Below are positions 14,291 to 22,120 of a DNA stretch of 24,214 nucleotides, one piece after another. Below the pieces are notes generated by a model, which made no database searches, had not been told where the DNA came from, and worked only from the letters and a program-made list of their open reading frames with translations. Positions within the stretch are counted from its first letter, which is position 1. Each line of letters starts with the position of its first letter. The stretch lies in NCBI GenBank assembly GCA_964624395.1, contig CAZUWY010000026.1, forward strand, positions 1 to 24,214. The letters run 5' to 3'. The position numbers were made by a program, and so were the translations under genes. The DNA is from UBA1046 sp964624395. GTDB taxonomy: Bacteria > Bacillota > Clostridia > Saccharofermentanales > DTU023.

Positions 14291-14319
14291 TTGGCAAAAT
14301 TCTTTCAGCAGATTATAGT
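14291..14319 (+). promoter_or_regulatory. Promoter of the M24 peptidase gene
   Basis: TTGGCA (5 of 6) and TATAGT (5 of 6) are separated by exactly 17 bases, a near-consensus housekeeping promoter. It gives a leader of about 135 bases before the ATG. Confidence 0.6.
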
Positions 14320-14460
14320 ATTTTTAATTTTCAAGCATTAAATATAACCATGCACTAAGATTAAGGAAGATAAACAAATAATTGTTCAAACATACAGCAC
14401 CGATAAGCTAATTTTTTACAGCCAATTATTGAATTTAGCGGTCTAGAAAGGTAGGCGAAT

Positions 14461-15561
14461 ATGTACAACAACCGAGTGCTTAATCTTAGAAGAGAAATGA
14501 AGAAGCAAGCTATTGATCTTGTTATTTTGTCACATTCAACTGATTTGTTTTATACAACGGGAATCAGAGGCCGCTTGCTGGAAAGGCTGGCTTGCTTTAT
14601 CTTGACTCAAACGGAAATTCATTTCATTGCTCCAGCTTTTGAAATCAACGATCCGTCTTGTGATGCTCTTAGTCTTGAAAGCCATGGCTGGGATGACGGG
14701 CAAGATCCTTTTGCCCTGGTTAAAATGATCGTGCCAGCCGGCCTTAGCTTAAGGGCTGCTATAGGCAAAGATGTGCCCAGTTGGGTTTTAATCAGATTAA
14801 TTGAGTTATTTCCTAATTTTACTTGGATTTCAGCTGAAAATCTTTTCCGCGATCTGCGCAGTAGCAAAGATGATTTTGAATACCGGCTGCTAAAACAAGT
14901 GCAAGAAAAGGCCACTAATGCACTGGTAAAAGTTATGGAGCATGGAGTCCTAGGTATGAAAGAGATTGAAGTCTCTCGGCTGCTGATAGATTATTGTGCC
15001 CAGGAAGGAATAAAAAGTGACGGTGGCATTGTTGCCAGCGGGCCTAACAGCGCAATCCCTCATCATTTTCCTACAGAGAGAATAATTGAAAATGGCGATG
15101 TTGTCGTAATAGATTTTGGCGGTGAAGAAGATGGCATCGGTTACCAGGCAGATACCACCAGAACTTTTTGTGTGGGATATATTCCGGAAGGCTTTGAAGA
15201 AATTTATCAGCTAACCCGAAAGGCCAATCAGGCTGCCTATGAAGCTGCTAAACCTGGATTACCATGCCAAGAACTAGATAAAATTGCCCGTGGCATAATC
15301 ACAAAGGGTGGCTATGGCAAATATTTCACTCATCGGTTGGGACATGGGATTGGCCTGGATATCCATGAAGACCCCTATATCTCAGCAGATAATCCTCAGC
15401 TTTTGCAGGCTGGGTATGCTTTCTCCAACGAGCCGGGCATATACATCCCTGGAAAATATGGCGTGCGGATTGAAGATATACTCTTCTTACATGCTAGTGG
15501 AGCAGAGCGTCTCACACCAACTTATCCACCGCTTGATCATGAACTAAAAATTGTCGGATAA
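14461..15561 (+). CDS. M24-family Xaa-Pro dipeptidase/aminopeptidase
   Basis: A 366-residue cytosolic metallopeptidase with the two-domain creatinase/prolidase layout: an N-terminal domain (residues about 1-135) and a pita-bread catalytic domain (about 140-366). The five metal ligands are all present: Asp218 (VVIDFGG), Asp231 (GYQADTTRTF), His295 (HRLGHGIGLDIHEDP), Glu324 (FSNEPGIYIP) and Glu338 (GVRIEDIL). His201/202 in IPHHFPT matches the substrate-binding His region. It should release N-terminal residues before proline or split Xaa-Pro dipeptides. Its ATG follows AAAGG at good spacing. It faces the peptide-type ABC operon tail to tail, so a link to peptide use is possible but unproven. Creatinase-like activities on non-peptide substrates occur in the family. 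Confidence 0.88.
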   Translation: MYNNRVLNLRREMKKQAIDLVILSHSTDLFYTTGIRGRLLERLACFILTQTEIHFIAPAFEINDPSCDALSLESHGWDDGQDPFALVKMIVPAGLSLRAAIGKDVPSWVLIRLIELFPNFTWISAENLFRDLRSSKDDFEYRLLKQVQEKATNALVKVMEHGVLGMKEIEVSRLLIDYCAQEGIKSDGGIVASGPNSAIPHHFPTERIIENGDVVVIDFGGEEDGIGYQADTTRTFCVGYIPEGFEEIYQLTRKANQAAYEAAKPGLPCQELDKIARGIITKGGYGKYFTHRLGHGIGLDIHEDPYISADNPQLLQAGYAFSNEPGIYIPGKYGVRIEDILFLHASGAERLTPTYPPLDHELKIVG

Positions 15562-15714
15562 GAACATTTCCAGCGAATAAATGCCGCTTTTAATAAAGGT
15601 CAAAATTCCTCATAGGCAAAATTATTTAAACAGAATTAAGTTATGAAATGATAGTCTTACAAATATTGTCTTTTCAGCATATTTGCAAACTGTTAAGATT
15701 TCTTTAGCAGATAC

Positions 15715-16656
15715 TTAAACTAGATGGCAAGAAACAAAATGATCTTTCCTTTTCTCTTCCAATACTGGCTCCTGCTTAAAACATTCATCTTTAGCATAGA
15801 GGCATCTGGGGGCAAAACGACAACCCGGGCTTGGATTTATAGGTGACGAAAGCTCACCCTTGAGAAGAATCCGCTTGTTTGGTTTGTCAATATCTATAGT
15901 CGGAATTGCGGATAAAAGTGCTTGAGTATAGGGATGTAAGGGTTCTTTGAATAAAGCTTTGGTAGCAGATTTCTCAACCAGCTGGCCTAAATACATAACA
16001 CAGATATCGTCACTGATATGCCTGACAACTGAAAGGTCATGAGTTATAAATAAATAAGATAATCCCTGAGCTGCTTGCAAATCCTGTATTAAATTCAAAA
16101 TCTGAGCCTGAATGGAAATATCCAAGGCGGAAACAGGTTCATCACAAACAATGAAGCGAGGATTGAGCGCCAGAGCTCTACCTATCCCTATCCTTTGTCT
16201 TCTGCCACCATCCAGCTCATGAGGATAAGCATTCTTGTAGCGAGAGGCCAGGCCCACCAGGTCCATCATCTCGGCAATTCTTCGTTTCAGTTCCTCTCCT
16301 TTATAAAGCTTATAAATCTTGAGCGGCTCTGCAATGACCTCTTGCACGGTCATCCTAGGGTTCAAAGAAGAAAAGGGGTCTTGAAAAATAATTTGCATTT
16401 CACGCCGCAGTTTATATATTTCCTTCTGGCTGGCATTGGTAATATCTTCACCTTGGAAAAAAATCTTACCCCCAGTTGGTTCTAGTAAATGCAAGATAAC
16501 TCTGCCTAGAGTAGATTTGCCACAGCCCGATTCGCCGACAACACCTAAAGTTTTACCTTCAGCCAAAGAGAAGGTCACATTATCTACCGCATGGAGCATG
16601 CCCGAGGAAACATGAAAATATTTTTTAAGAGCTTGAACTTCTAAAATTGCTGACAT
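15715..16656 (-). CDS. dppF: Peptide-family ABC transporter ATP-binding protein (DppF/OppF type)
   Basis: A 313-residue ATPase, the second of the two nucleotide-binding subunits. Walker A is GESGCGKST, Walker B IVCDEPVSALD, and the switch His is in FITHDLSVV. The signature loop reads LDGGRRQRIGIGRAL where most ABC proteins have LSGGQ. The C-terminal oligopeptide-transporter extension contains GCRFAPRC and a further Cys in KDECFKQEP, a pattern that binds a [4Fe-4S] cluster in a characterised DppD. The start overlaps the dppD stop by one base. It is the last gene of the operon; no clear terminator is seen before the convergent peptidase gene. Confidence 0.9.
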   Translation of the reverse strand: MSAILEVQALKKYFHVSSGMLHAVDNVTFSLAEGKTLGVVGESGCGKSTLGRVILHLLEPTGGKIFFQGEDITNASQKEIYKLRREMQIIFQDPFSSLNPRMTVQEVIAEPLKIYKLYKGEELKRRIAEMMDLVGLASRYKNAYPHELDGGRRQRIGIGRALALNPRFIVCDEPVSALDISIQAQILNLIQDLQAAQGLSYLFITHDLSVVRHISDDICVMYLGQLVEKSATKALFKEPLHPYTQALLSAIPTIDIDKPNKRILLKGELSSPINPSPGCRFAPRCLYAKDECFKQEPVLEEKRKDHFVSCHLV

Positions 16657-17651
16657 TATTGATCACCGCCTTTGCCTTGATCTTTGTCGTCAAAAAGAAA
16701 GCATTTTACCAAATGTTCTGGCTCAATCTCGCAGGCAGCAGGATTATTTTTTAGGCAGCGCTCAAAAGCAAAATCGCAGCGCGGAGCGAAGTTGCAGCCC
16801 GCAGGCAAATTCGAAGGGTCTGGCATTACTCCCTTAATTGTGGCAAGGCGCTCGACATCTTCATTTAAATTGGGTAGCGCACTAAATAGACCTTTAGTAT
16901 AGGGGTGCTTAGCATTCTTTATAATTTGCCGCACTGTTCCGTATTCAACAATTTCACCAGCATACATAACCGCTACATAATCACTCATCTGTGCTACTAC
17001 ACCAATGTCGTGCGTGATCAAAAGAACAGATGTACCAAATTTCTTTTGCAGCTCCAAGATAAGATCCAGCACTTGTGCTTGAATGGTCACATCCAACGCA
17101 GTCGTGGGCTCATCGGCAATTATAATTTCCGGATTGCAGGCCAGAGCCATGGCAATAACAACTCTTTGCCTCATGCCTCCGGAAAATTGATGGGGGTAGT
17201 CAGCAAATCTCCCTTCATCAATACCTACCAGTTTAAGCATTTCACAAGCGCGCTGTCTTATTTCTTTTTTCTTTAATCTCTGATGAAGTGCAATTGCTTC
17301 ACTTATTTGATCACCAATAGTCGCTACCGGATTTAAGGATGTCATCGGATCCTGAAAGATCATGGCTATTTTAGCGCCTCTAATCTGCTGCATTTCTCTG
17401 GCAGGAGCTTGAAGGAGATCAATATCTTTGTAAAGAATAGATCCTTCATCAATTCTACTCACATGGGGAGGCAAAAGACTCATGATTGCACGGGCGGTAG
17501 AAGTTTTGCCGGCACCTGTCTCGCCAATCAGACCGACGATTGTCTCTTTTTTTATCACCAGAGAAATCCCGTTGACAGCTTTTACCACCCGCTCTTTAGA
17601 AACATAGCGCACTTTCAGATTATTTATTGTTAGTAGATTATCAGTCATCAT
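16656..17651 (-). CDS. dppD: Peptide-family ABC transporter ATP-binding protein (DppD/OppD type)
   Basis: A 331-residue ATPase pairing with DppF. Walker A is GETGAGKTS, the Q-loop MIFQDPMTSLNPV, the signature FSGGMRQRVVIAMAL, Walker B IIIADEPTTALD, and the switch His LLITHDIGVV. The C-terminal extension has GCNFAPRCDFAFERC, the Cys-rich motif of the oligopeptide ABC C-terminal domain that can hold an Fe-S cluster. The double ATG start has AAGGTGAG upstream and lies six bases after the dppC stop. Peptide, nickel and glycoside importers share this family, so the substrate is not set by the ATPase. Confidence 0.91.
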   Translation of the reverse strand: MMTDNLLTINNLKVRYVSKERVVKAVNGISLVIKKETIVGLIGETGAGKTSTARAIMSLLPPHVSRIDEGSILYKDIDLLQAPAREMQQIRGAKIAMIFQDPMTSLNPVATIGDQISEAIALHQRLKKKEIRQRACEMLKLVGIDEGRFADYPHQFSGGMRQRVVIAMALACNPEIIIADEPTTALDVTIQAQVLDLILELQKKFGTSVLLITHDIGVVAQMSDYVAVMYAGEIVEYGTVRQIIKNAKHPYTKGLFSALPNLNEDVERLATIKGVMPDPSNLPAGCNFAPRCDFAFERCLKNNPAACEIEPEHLVKCFLFDDKDQGKGGDQ

Positions 17652-17657
17652 CTCACC

Positions 17658-18548
17658 TTATCTATTAAGCTTGGGATCTAAAGCATCTCTGAGTCCATCG
17701 CCGAGGAGATTTAAGGCCAGAATGCTAATAGCAATGGCAAGGCCCGGAAGAATACTCAAATATGGTTCAGTAAGCATATAAGCTCTGGTGCTGGCTAGCA
17801 TTGTTCCCCACTCTGGCTGCGGCGGCTGGATGCCAAGGCCTAAAAATCCTAAAGCGGCGGCAGAAAGGATGGCAACAGCAACACCCAGTGTAATCTGTAC
17901 TATCAGGGGTGCAATTATATTGGGCAGGATATATTTGAGGATAATCCTTAAATGCCTAGCTCCTGTTGCTTTGGCAGCTTCAATATATTCCTGGTCCTTT
18001 GTCACCAGAACTGAGGCTCGTGCAATACGAGCAAAAGTAGGCGTATTACTGATGCCGATGGCAATGATCAGATTTATCAGCCCCGTACCCAGGCTGGCTG
18101 AAATACAAATCGCCAGCAATATTGGCGGGATGGCTAGCAATATATCCATCAGACGCATTAAAACATTATCTATAACACCACCGATATATCCTGCCAAAGT
18201 TCCAGTTATACTGCCTATAATCATGGCAAATAAGATCGAAGAGATGCCAATAGACAAAGAATATCTAGATCCGTAAACAATACGGCTAAACATATCTCGA
18301 CCCAAATTATCTGTTCCTAACAGATGCCCAGAAGAAAAAGGTTTGACGAATCTTTTGTCTAAAAATTGATCGGAAAAGTTATAGGGTGCAATAAAATCAG
18401 CAAATATTGCCACCAATACAATAAGAACGATAATAATACCACCGACAATTGCAGCCTTATTTCTAAGTAAACGTTTGAACGCCAGTGTCCACAGACCGGT
18501 ACCATAATCAATCTCACTATTTACTGCCGGATTTATCTTGGCCATCAT
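17658..18548 (-). CDS. dppC: Peptide-family ABC transporter permease (DppC/OppC type)
   Basis: A 296-residue permease with about six membrane segments. The N-terminal extension before the first segment (residues about 1-30) and LAPYNFSDQFLDKRFVKP-like loop, HLLGTDNLGRDMFSRIVYGSR, and the EAA loop EYIEAAKATGARHLRII are typical of DppC. The ATG chosen overlaps the dppB stop as TGATG and has AGGAGG six bases upstream; a TTG one codon earlier is less likely. It forms the translocation pore with DppB. Confidence 0.91.
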   Translation of the reverse strand: MMAKINPAVNSEIDYGTGLWTLAFKRLLRNKAAIVGGIIIVLIVLVAIFADFIAPYNFSDQFLDKRFVKPFSSGHLLGTDNLGRDMFSRIVYGSRYSLSIGISSILFAMIIGSITGTLAGYIGGVIDNVLMRLMDILLAIPPILLAICISASLGTGLINLIIAIGISNTPTFARIARASVLVTKDQEYIEAAKATGARHLRIILKYILPNIIAPLIVQITLGVAVAILSAAALGFLGLGIQPPQPEWGTMLASTRAYMLTEPYLSILPGLAIAISILALNLLGDGLRDALDPKLNR

Positions 18549-19507
18549 CAAATTCCTCCTTTGCCAGCTTTATTGGCAGAGCGGTAAAGGCTTTTAATGC
18601 GTGGGTCCAGGAAAGAATAGCTGAGATCCACCAGTAAATTTACTATACCCAGCATTGCTGCCACGACTATAGCGGTACCGGTTACTACCGGATAATCTCT
18701 TTGTGAGATGGCCTCTATCATCAGCTTACCTATCCCGGGTATTGCAAAAACAGTCTCTGCCACTACTGCACCGCCTAGGAGAATGCCAAAGAGCAAACCA
18801 GCTGAAGTCACTATCGGGATGAGAGAGTTTTCAAGTCCGTCTTTTAAGATGACAGATATTTCTTTTTTCCCCTTAGCTCTGGCTGTGTTTAGATAATCTT
18901 GAGAGAGAACTTCCAGCATGGAAGAACGAGTCATTCTAGCAATAGTTGAAGCACTGCTGGCACCTACTGCGATCATGGGTAAAATCCAATAGGCTGGCCC
19001 ACTCCAGCCTGAAACTGGCAAGATCGCAAGTTGACCCGCAAAAAATATGATCATTATAATACCCAGCCAAAAATTAGGCATGGAAATCCCTATAAGAGCA
19101 ATCAGCATGACCAAATTGTCCAAAAGCGAGTATTGCTTGACAGCAGATATTATCCCTGCAGGGATACCAATCAAGAGTGCGAAAGATATGCCTAGTACCG
19201 ACAATAAAAGCGTGGCGGGCAACCTTTCCGAGACCAACTGCCAGACAGGCAAATTGGATATATAGGAGCTGCCCAGATCTCCGGAAAAGAGAAGATTTTT
19301 CATATAGATGAGATATTGTTCGATCAGAGATTTGTTGAGCCCCATTGCTTCTTGCACCTCAAGAATCTGCTCTTGAGTTGCAGAATTTCCCAGCATCATT
19401 CTTACGGGGTCTCCTGGTGCGTAATGCATGAGAGCAAAGATTATAAAAGAGACACCTAGTAAAACTGGGATCAGCATGGCAATTCTTTTTAATATATATC
19501 TATGCAA
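18548..19507 (-). CDS. dppB: Peptide-family ABC transporter permease (DppB/OppB type)
   Basis: A permease of about 319 residues beginning with HRYILKRIAMLIPVLLGVSFIIFAL, the usual N-terminus of DppB. APGDPVRMMLG, the EAA loop DYLNTARAKGKKEISVI, and the C-terminal FAIPGIGKLMIEAISQRDYPVV with the DPRIK ending are all family features. I prefer the TTG that directly precedes HRYILK: it has AGGTG at the right distance and gives the family-standard start. A TTG 51 bases further upstream would lie inside the intercistronic hairpin and add residues without similarity. It is coupled to dppC by a TGATG junction. Confidence 0.87.
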   Translation of the reverse strand: MHRYILKRIAMLIPVLLGVSFIIFALMHYAPGDPVRMMLGNSATQEQILEVQEAMGLNKSLIEQYLIYMKNLLFSGDLGSSYISNLPVWQLVSERLPATLLLSVLGISFALLIGIPAGIISAVKQYSLLDNLVMLIALIGISMPNFWLGIIMIIFFAGQLAILPVSGWSGPAYWILPMIAVGASSASTIARMTRSSMLEVLSQDYLNTARAKGKKEISVILKDGLENSLIPIVTSAGLLFGILLGGAVVAETVFAIPGIGKLMIEAISQRDYPVVTGTAIVVAAMLGIVNLLVDLSYSFLDPRIKSLYRSANKAGKGGI

Positions 19508-19540
19508 GACGACACCTCGTATCTTTGAAATTCCAGAATT

Positions 19541-19579
19541 ACTGCTGCGACAGAGCAAGATTGGCCCTGCCGCAGCAGT
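19541..19579 (-). other. Strong intercistronic hairpin between tenA and dppB
   Basis: On the minus strand ACTGCTGCGGCAGGGC pairs along its whole length with GCTCTGTCGCAGCAGT: 16 bp with two G-U pairs and a seven-base loop, CAATCTT. It starts five bases after the tenA stop. The following sequence is AATTCTGG, not a T-run, so it is not a complete intrinsic terminator. It probably stabilises the upstream binding-protein/tenA message or partly reduces expression of dppBCDF. Confidence 0.75.
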
Positions 19580-19584
19580 TTTCT

Positions 19585-20250
19585 TTAAGCTCTAAAGGAC
19601 ATGTGCCAGAAATCTAGCTCAAGCTTGCTTGATTCAGAAAATATCTGAGACAAATGCTTAATCTCTTCCTTCGTACAATCACTTGAGATATCATTCATAA
19701 AAGCCGTGATCTCTTTACAAGCATCTTCATATTTTTGAGATGCATACTCGTTAACCCATAATTCAAAATGGCTTCCTGCGTGAGTATTGTTTTCTATTGC
19801 CTTTTCTTTAATATAGCGGGCAATGTCCAGATAGCTTAAGACACAAGGCATTACGGCGGCAAGTGCTTCCTTGGCATCTCCCTCTTTGGCAATATTGATC
19901 ATATAGCTTGTATAGGCTTCATTTTCTTTTTCCATTGGATAGTTTAGAGCTTCGTCTTCGGTCAGATTGTATTCTTCAATCAGATAACGAATATGAAGGG
20001 TTGTCTCATCTGCCAGACTGCTTTTCATGCGGTCATAGAATCTGCGCATAATATGAATATCATTGGAATTGATGAAACCGTATGCATACACCTTGACGAA
20101 CTCCCGTATATAAAGAGTGTCTTGAATGGTGTAGTGCTTAAATTTTTCGGGAGACAGACTGCCATCAATTATCCCCTGTATAAAAGCACACTCCATTATT
20201 TCTGCCCAAATTGGTTGGGCATCTCTTACCATTATTTCTGTAACTGTCAT
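19585..20250 (-). CDS. tenA: TenA/thiaminase II family protein inside a peptide-type ABC operon
   Basis: A 221-residue all-helical cytosolic hydrolase. Residues matching the B. subtilis TenA active site are present: Asp44 and Tyr47 (IQDTLYIREF), Cys136 (AVMPCVLSY, the nucleophile) and Glu211 (LELDFWHM). It also has the conserved SHFELWVNEYAS. TenA of this Cys type hydrolyses aminopyrimidines (thiamine breakdown products) or thiamine itself. The protein ends about 15 residues earlier than B. subtilis TenA. The gene lies 18 bases after the binding-protein gene and directly before a strong hairpin and the permease genes. No other thiamine gene and no TPP riboswitch is near, which is unusual for tenA. 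The substrate may be thiamine-related or something new handled by this importer; the fold assignment is firm, the substrate is not. Confidence 0.88.
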   Translation of the reverse strand: MTVTEIMVRDAQPIWAEIMECAFIQGIIDGSLSPEKFKHYTIQDTLYIREFVKVYAYGFINSNDIHIMRRFYDRMKSSLADETTLHIRYLIEEYNLTEDEALNYPMEKENEAYTSYMINIAKEGDAKEALAAVMPCVLSYLDIARYIKEKAIENNTHAGSHFELWVNEYASQKYEDACKEITAFMNDISSDCTKEEIKHLSQIFSESSKLELDFWHMSFRA

Positions 20251-20268
20251 CTTTTCTGTCCTTTTCTA

Positions 20269-21855
20269 TTAGTCAAAATATACTGTGTTGAAATGGTAGA
20301 ATTTGTTGGCATCATTGACAAAGCCTTTAACATAAGACTGATAAGCATTAATATTTACATCTTCCCAAAGGGGCAAATCATATGCGTTCTCCGCTAGATA
20401 AGCCTGCAGCTCGGCATAGATAGCTTTTCTCTTTTCAACATCACTTTCGTATCTACCTGCTTCAAGCAGCTGATCAACTTTAGAGTCATTAACCTGAGAC
20501 ATGTTTCCACTTGTGCTCATCGTAGAATGGAAAACAGGGTATAGTCCATAATCTGGATCTCCAGCCACTGCAACCCAGGTGCTTATAGCCATATCAAAAT
20601 CATAGGAATACATAACCTCAACCAGACCAGGTGAATCAAAGGTTTGTACTTCAAGTGTGATCCCTATGTCGGCAAGGTTTTGCTGAATAATTTCACTGGC
20701 AGTTATATATTCTTGGCCATTTATGGTGGCGAGCTTTATTGAAATTCCGCCATCCGGATACCCTGCAGCTTCCATATAGGCTTTGGCTCGCTCAAGATCA
20801 TATTCATATTTTTCAATCTCGTCATTGTAGCCCCAGACACTGGAACAGATATACCCATAAAGAGGAATTCTATTGCCTTCAGAAGCCACCTTGACAATAT
20901 TTTCGCGATCAAGGGCGCAAGAGATAGCTTTTCTAATATTCTCATCTGCCAAATATTCATTCAGCTGATTTAGATAGATATGGTAATTATAAAAATTACT
21001 TTTAATGTCTAGAATAAGATTGTTATTGTCATCAACACGGGACACATCATTAGAGGGTAGATCTAGGACGATATCTACACTGCCTGCTTCAAGTTCCAGA
21101 GTTCTAGTGCTGCCTTCCTGAATAATGCGAAACAGCAAAGTGGGAATTTTAGGTGCATCTCCCCAATAGTGAGGATTCTCAACCAGGGTCAAATGATCTC
21201 CGGTCACCCATTCAGAAATCATATAGGGGCCTGTGCCACAAGGATCAGTATCTACTTCATCATTATTGGCGGCTGTTACTTTTTGCGAAACTATGGCGAT
21301 ACATTCCTGGGCCAGATGCGATAAAATCGGGGCAAAAGGCTGTAAGGTTTTCATCTCAACTGTGTATTCATCCAGTGCTTTACAGTTCTCATGATCAATC
21401 ATGCCTGCAATAGCTGATGTTGTAGGTGAGGAGGCTGAGCGCGCTAATGAATAGACAACATCTTCAGCAGTCATTGTTTCACCATTGCTGAATTTAACAT
21501 CATCGCGCAGATTAAATATATAAGTAATATCGTCTACTTGCTCCCAGCTTTCTGCTAACTCAGGAACTATGCTGCCATCTTCTTCTTGTTTGACTAAATT
21601 TTCGAAAATATTTACTTTGACCAAATTTGTACCCGTTGTTTGGATACCATGCGGATCCAAGGTAACCACATCATAAAAGTGTGCTATTGTCAGCACATCT
21701 GGATTTTTAGGACCATTTTTTTCTTCTTGAACTTCTTCGGTTTGCTTTACTTCAGCTTTATCTGCTGTCTTTCCACAAGCAGTTAAAAAGAGAGCAAAAA
21801 CGAGAATCATCAGTAAAGAAAGCAATATATAGTAACGATATTTCTTCATATTCAT
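20269..21855 (-). CDS. Family 5 extracellular solute-binding lipoprotein (peptide/nickel type)
   Basis: A 528-residue SBP_bac_5 (DppA/OppA-like) binding protein. The signal peptide ends at FLTAC with the lipidated Cys27, followed by a short Lys/Glu-rich tether to about residue 50. The family signature is LRDDVKFSNGETMTAEDVVYSL at about 115-136. PCGTGPYMISEW, LVENPHYWGD, and ADENIRKAISCALDRENIV follow in the usual order. Length is normal. It opens the operon, with AGAGGAG seven bases before the ATG and a near-consensus promoter upstream. Family members bind peptides, nickel chelates, glycosides, opines or heme; which ligand is bound here cannot be read, but cotranscription with TenA points to a small N-containing compound as one option. 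Confidence 0.9.
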   Translation of the reverse strand: MNMKKYRYYILLSLLMILVFALFLTACGKTADKAEVKQTEEVQEEKNGPKNPDVLTIAHFYDVVTLDPHGIQTTGTNLVKVNIFENLVKQEEDGSIVPELAESWEQVDDITYIFNLRDDVKFSNGETMTAEDVVYSLARSASSPTTSAIAGMIDHENCKALDEYTVEMKTLQPFAPILSHLAQECIAIVSQKVTAANNDEVDTDPCGTGPYMISEWVTGDHLTLVENPHYWGDAPKIPTLLFRIIQEGSTRTLELEAGSVDIVLDLPSNDVSRVDDNNNLILDIKSNFYNYHIYLNQLNEYLADENIRKAISCALDRENIVKVASEGNRIPLYGYICSSVWGYNDEIEKYEYDLERAKAYMEAAGYPDGGISIKLATINGQEYITASEIIQQNLADIGITLEVQTFDSPGLVEVMYSYDFDMAISTWVAVAGDPDYGLYPVFHSTMSTSGNMSQVNDSKVDQLLEAGRYESDVEKRKAIYAELQAYLAENAYDLPLWEDVNINAYQSYVKGFVNDANKFYHFNTVYFD

Positions 21856-21873
21856 CTCCTCTCTGGCGTTGGT

Positions 21874-21883
21874 GAACGCGTTC
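21874..21883. promoter_or_regulatory. Palindromic operator candidate, GAACGCGTTC
   Basis: A perfect 10-bp palindrome lies about +8 to +17 relative to the predicted start of transcription of the binding-protein/tenA operon. It sits within a 12-base direct repeat, TTGGTGAACGCG and TTCGTGAATATG (21869-21892). This GC-rich island stands out in very AT-rich DNA. The TetR-family gene is immediately upstream, so this is the natural candidate binding site; repression by roadblock or promoter occlusion is inferred. Confidence 0.5.
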
Positions 21884-21897
21884 GTGAATATGCAGGA

Positions 21898-21926
21898 ATA
21901 ATAACATGTAAATTTATTTGAGTCAA
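21898..21926 (-). promoter_or_regulatory. Promoter of the binding protein-tenA-dppBCDF operon
   Basis: On the minus strand TTGACT (5 of 6) is separated by exactly 17 bases from TATTAT (5 of 6). Transcription should begin near 21890, giving a leader of about 35 bases with an AGAGGAG ribosome binding site. It is the best promoter in the window. Confidence 0.75.
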
Positions 21927-22050
21927 TGATTTATAACTATATTAATTTTAATATTATTGAGCATAATCCTTTAATCATCGAATTATACCAGCTTATTGAA
22001 TTATAGGTCTTATAAAGCACTGTCAGGAATTCAATCAGTATAAGGCATTA

Positions 22051-22085
22051 ATAAAAGGACATATTAATAAATATTAATACGTCCT
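22051..22085 (-). terminator. Rho-independent terminator of the TetR gene
   Basis: On the minus strand AGGACGTATTAAT pairs with ATTAATATGTCCT (13 bp with one G-U) around an ATTT loop, followed by TTTTATT. It starts 35 bases after the TetR stop codon and separates that gene from the downstream operon promoter, so the ABC operon is transcribed independently. Confidence 0.8.
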
Positions 22086-22120
22086 CGCCAATTTAATATT
22101 TTAAGATTCCTAAAATATAC

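Larger units (their letters stand above)
14034..14460. other. AT-rich divergent control region
   Basis: This 427-base noncoding stretch separates the cobalamin operon leader from the M24 peptidase gene. It holds candidate promoters for both directions (listed separately), a perfect palindrome GATATTTAAATATC at 14105-14118, and a stem-loop CTATCAG/CTGATAG at 14123-14148 that would lie at the very 5' end of the riboswitch transcript. No coding sequence is supported. Confidence 0.5.

Noticed and set aside
15659..15686. CAAATAT/ATATTTG stem between the M24 peptidase and dppF genes as a bidirectional terminator
   Set aside because: Only seven A-T-dominated pairs, a 12-base loop and no T-run on either strand.
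19508..19558. Upstream TTG start for dppB adding 17 residues
   Set aside because: It lies inside the 16-bp hairpin, has no ribosome binding site and gives an N-terminus unlike the family.
21856..22120. Possible TPP riboswitch ahead of the binding protein-tenA operon
   Set aside because: The conserved CTGAGA and ACCTGATCTGGATAATGCCAG-like elements are absent; the leader is only about 35 bases by the predicted promoter, too short for the aptamer.
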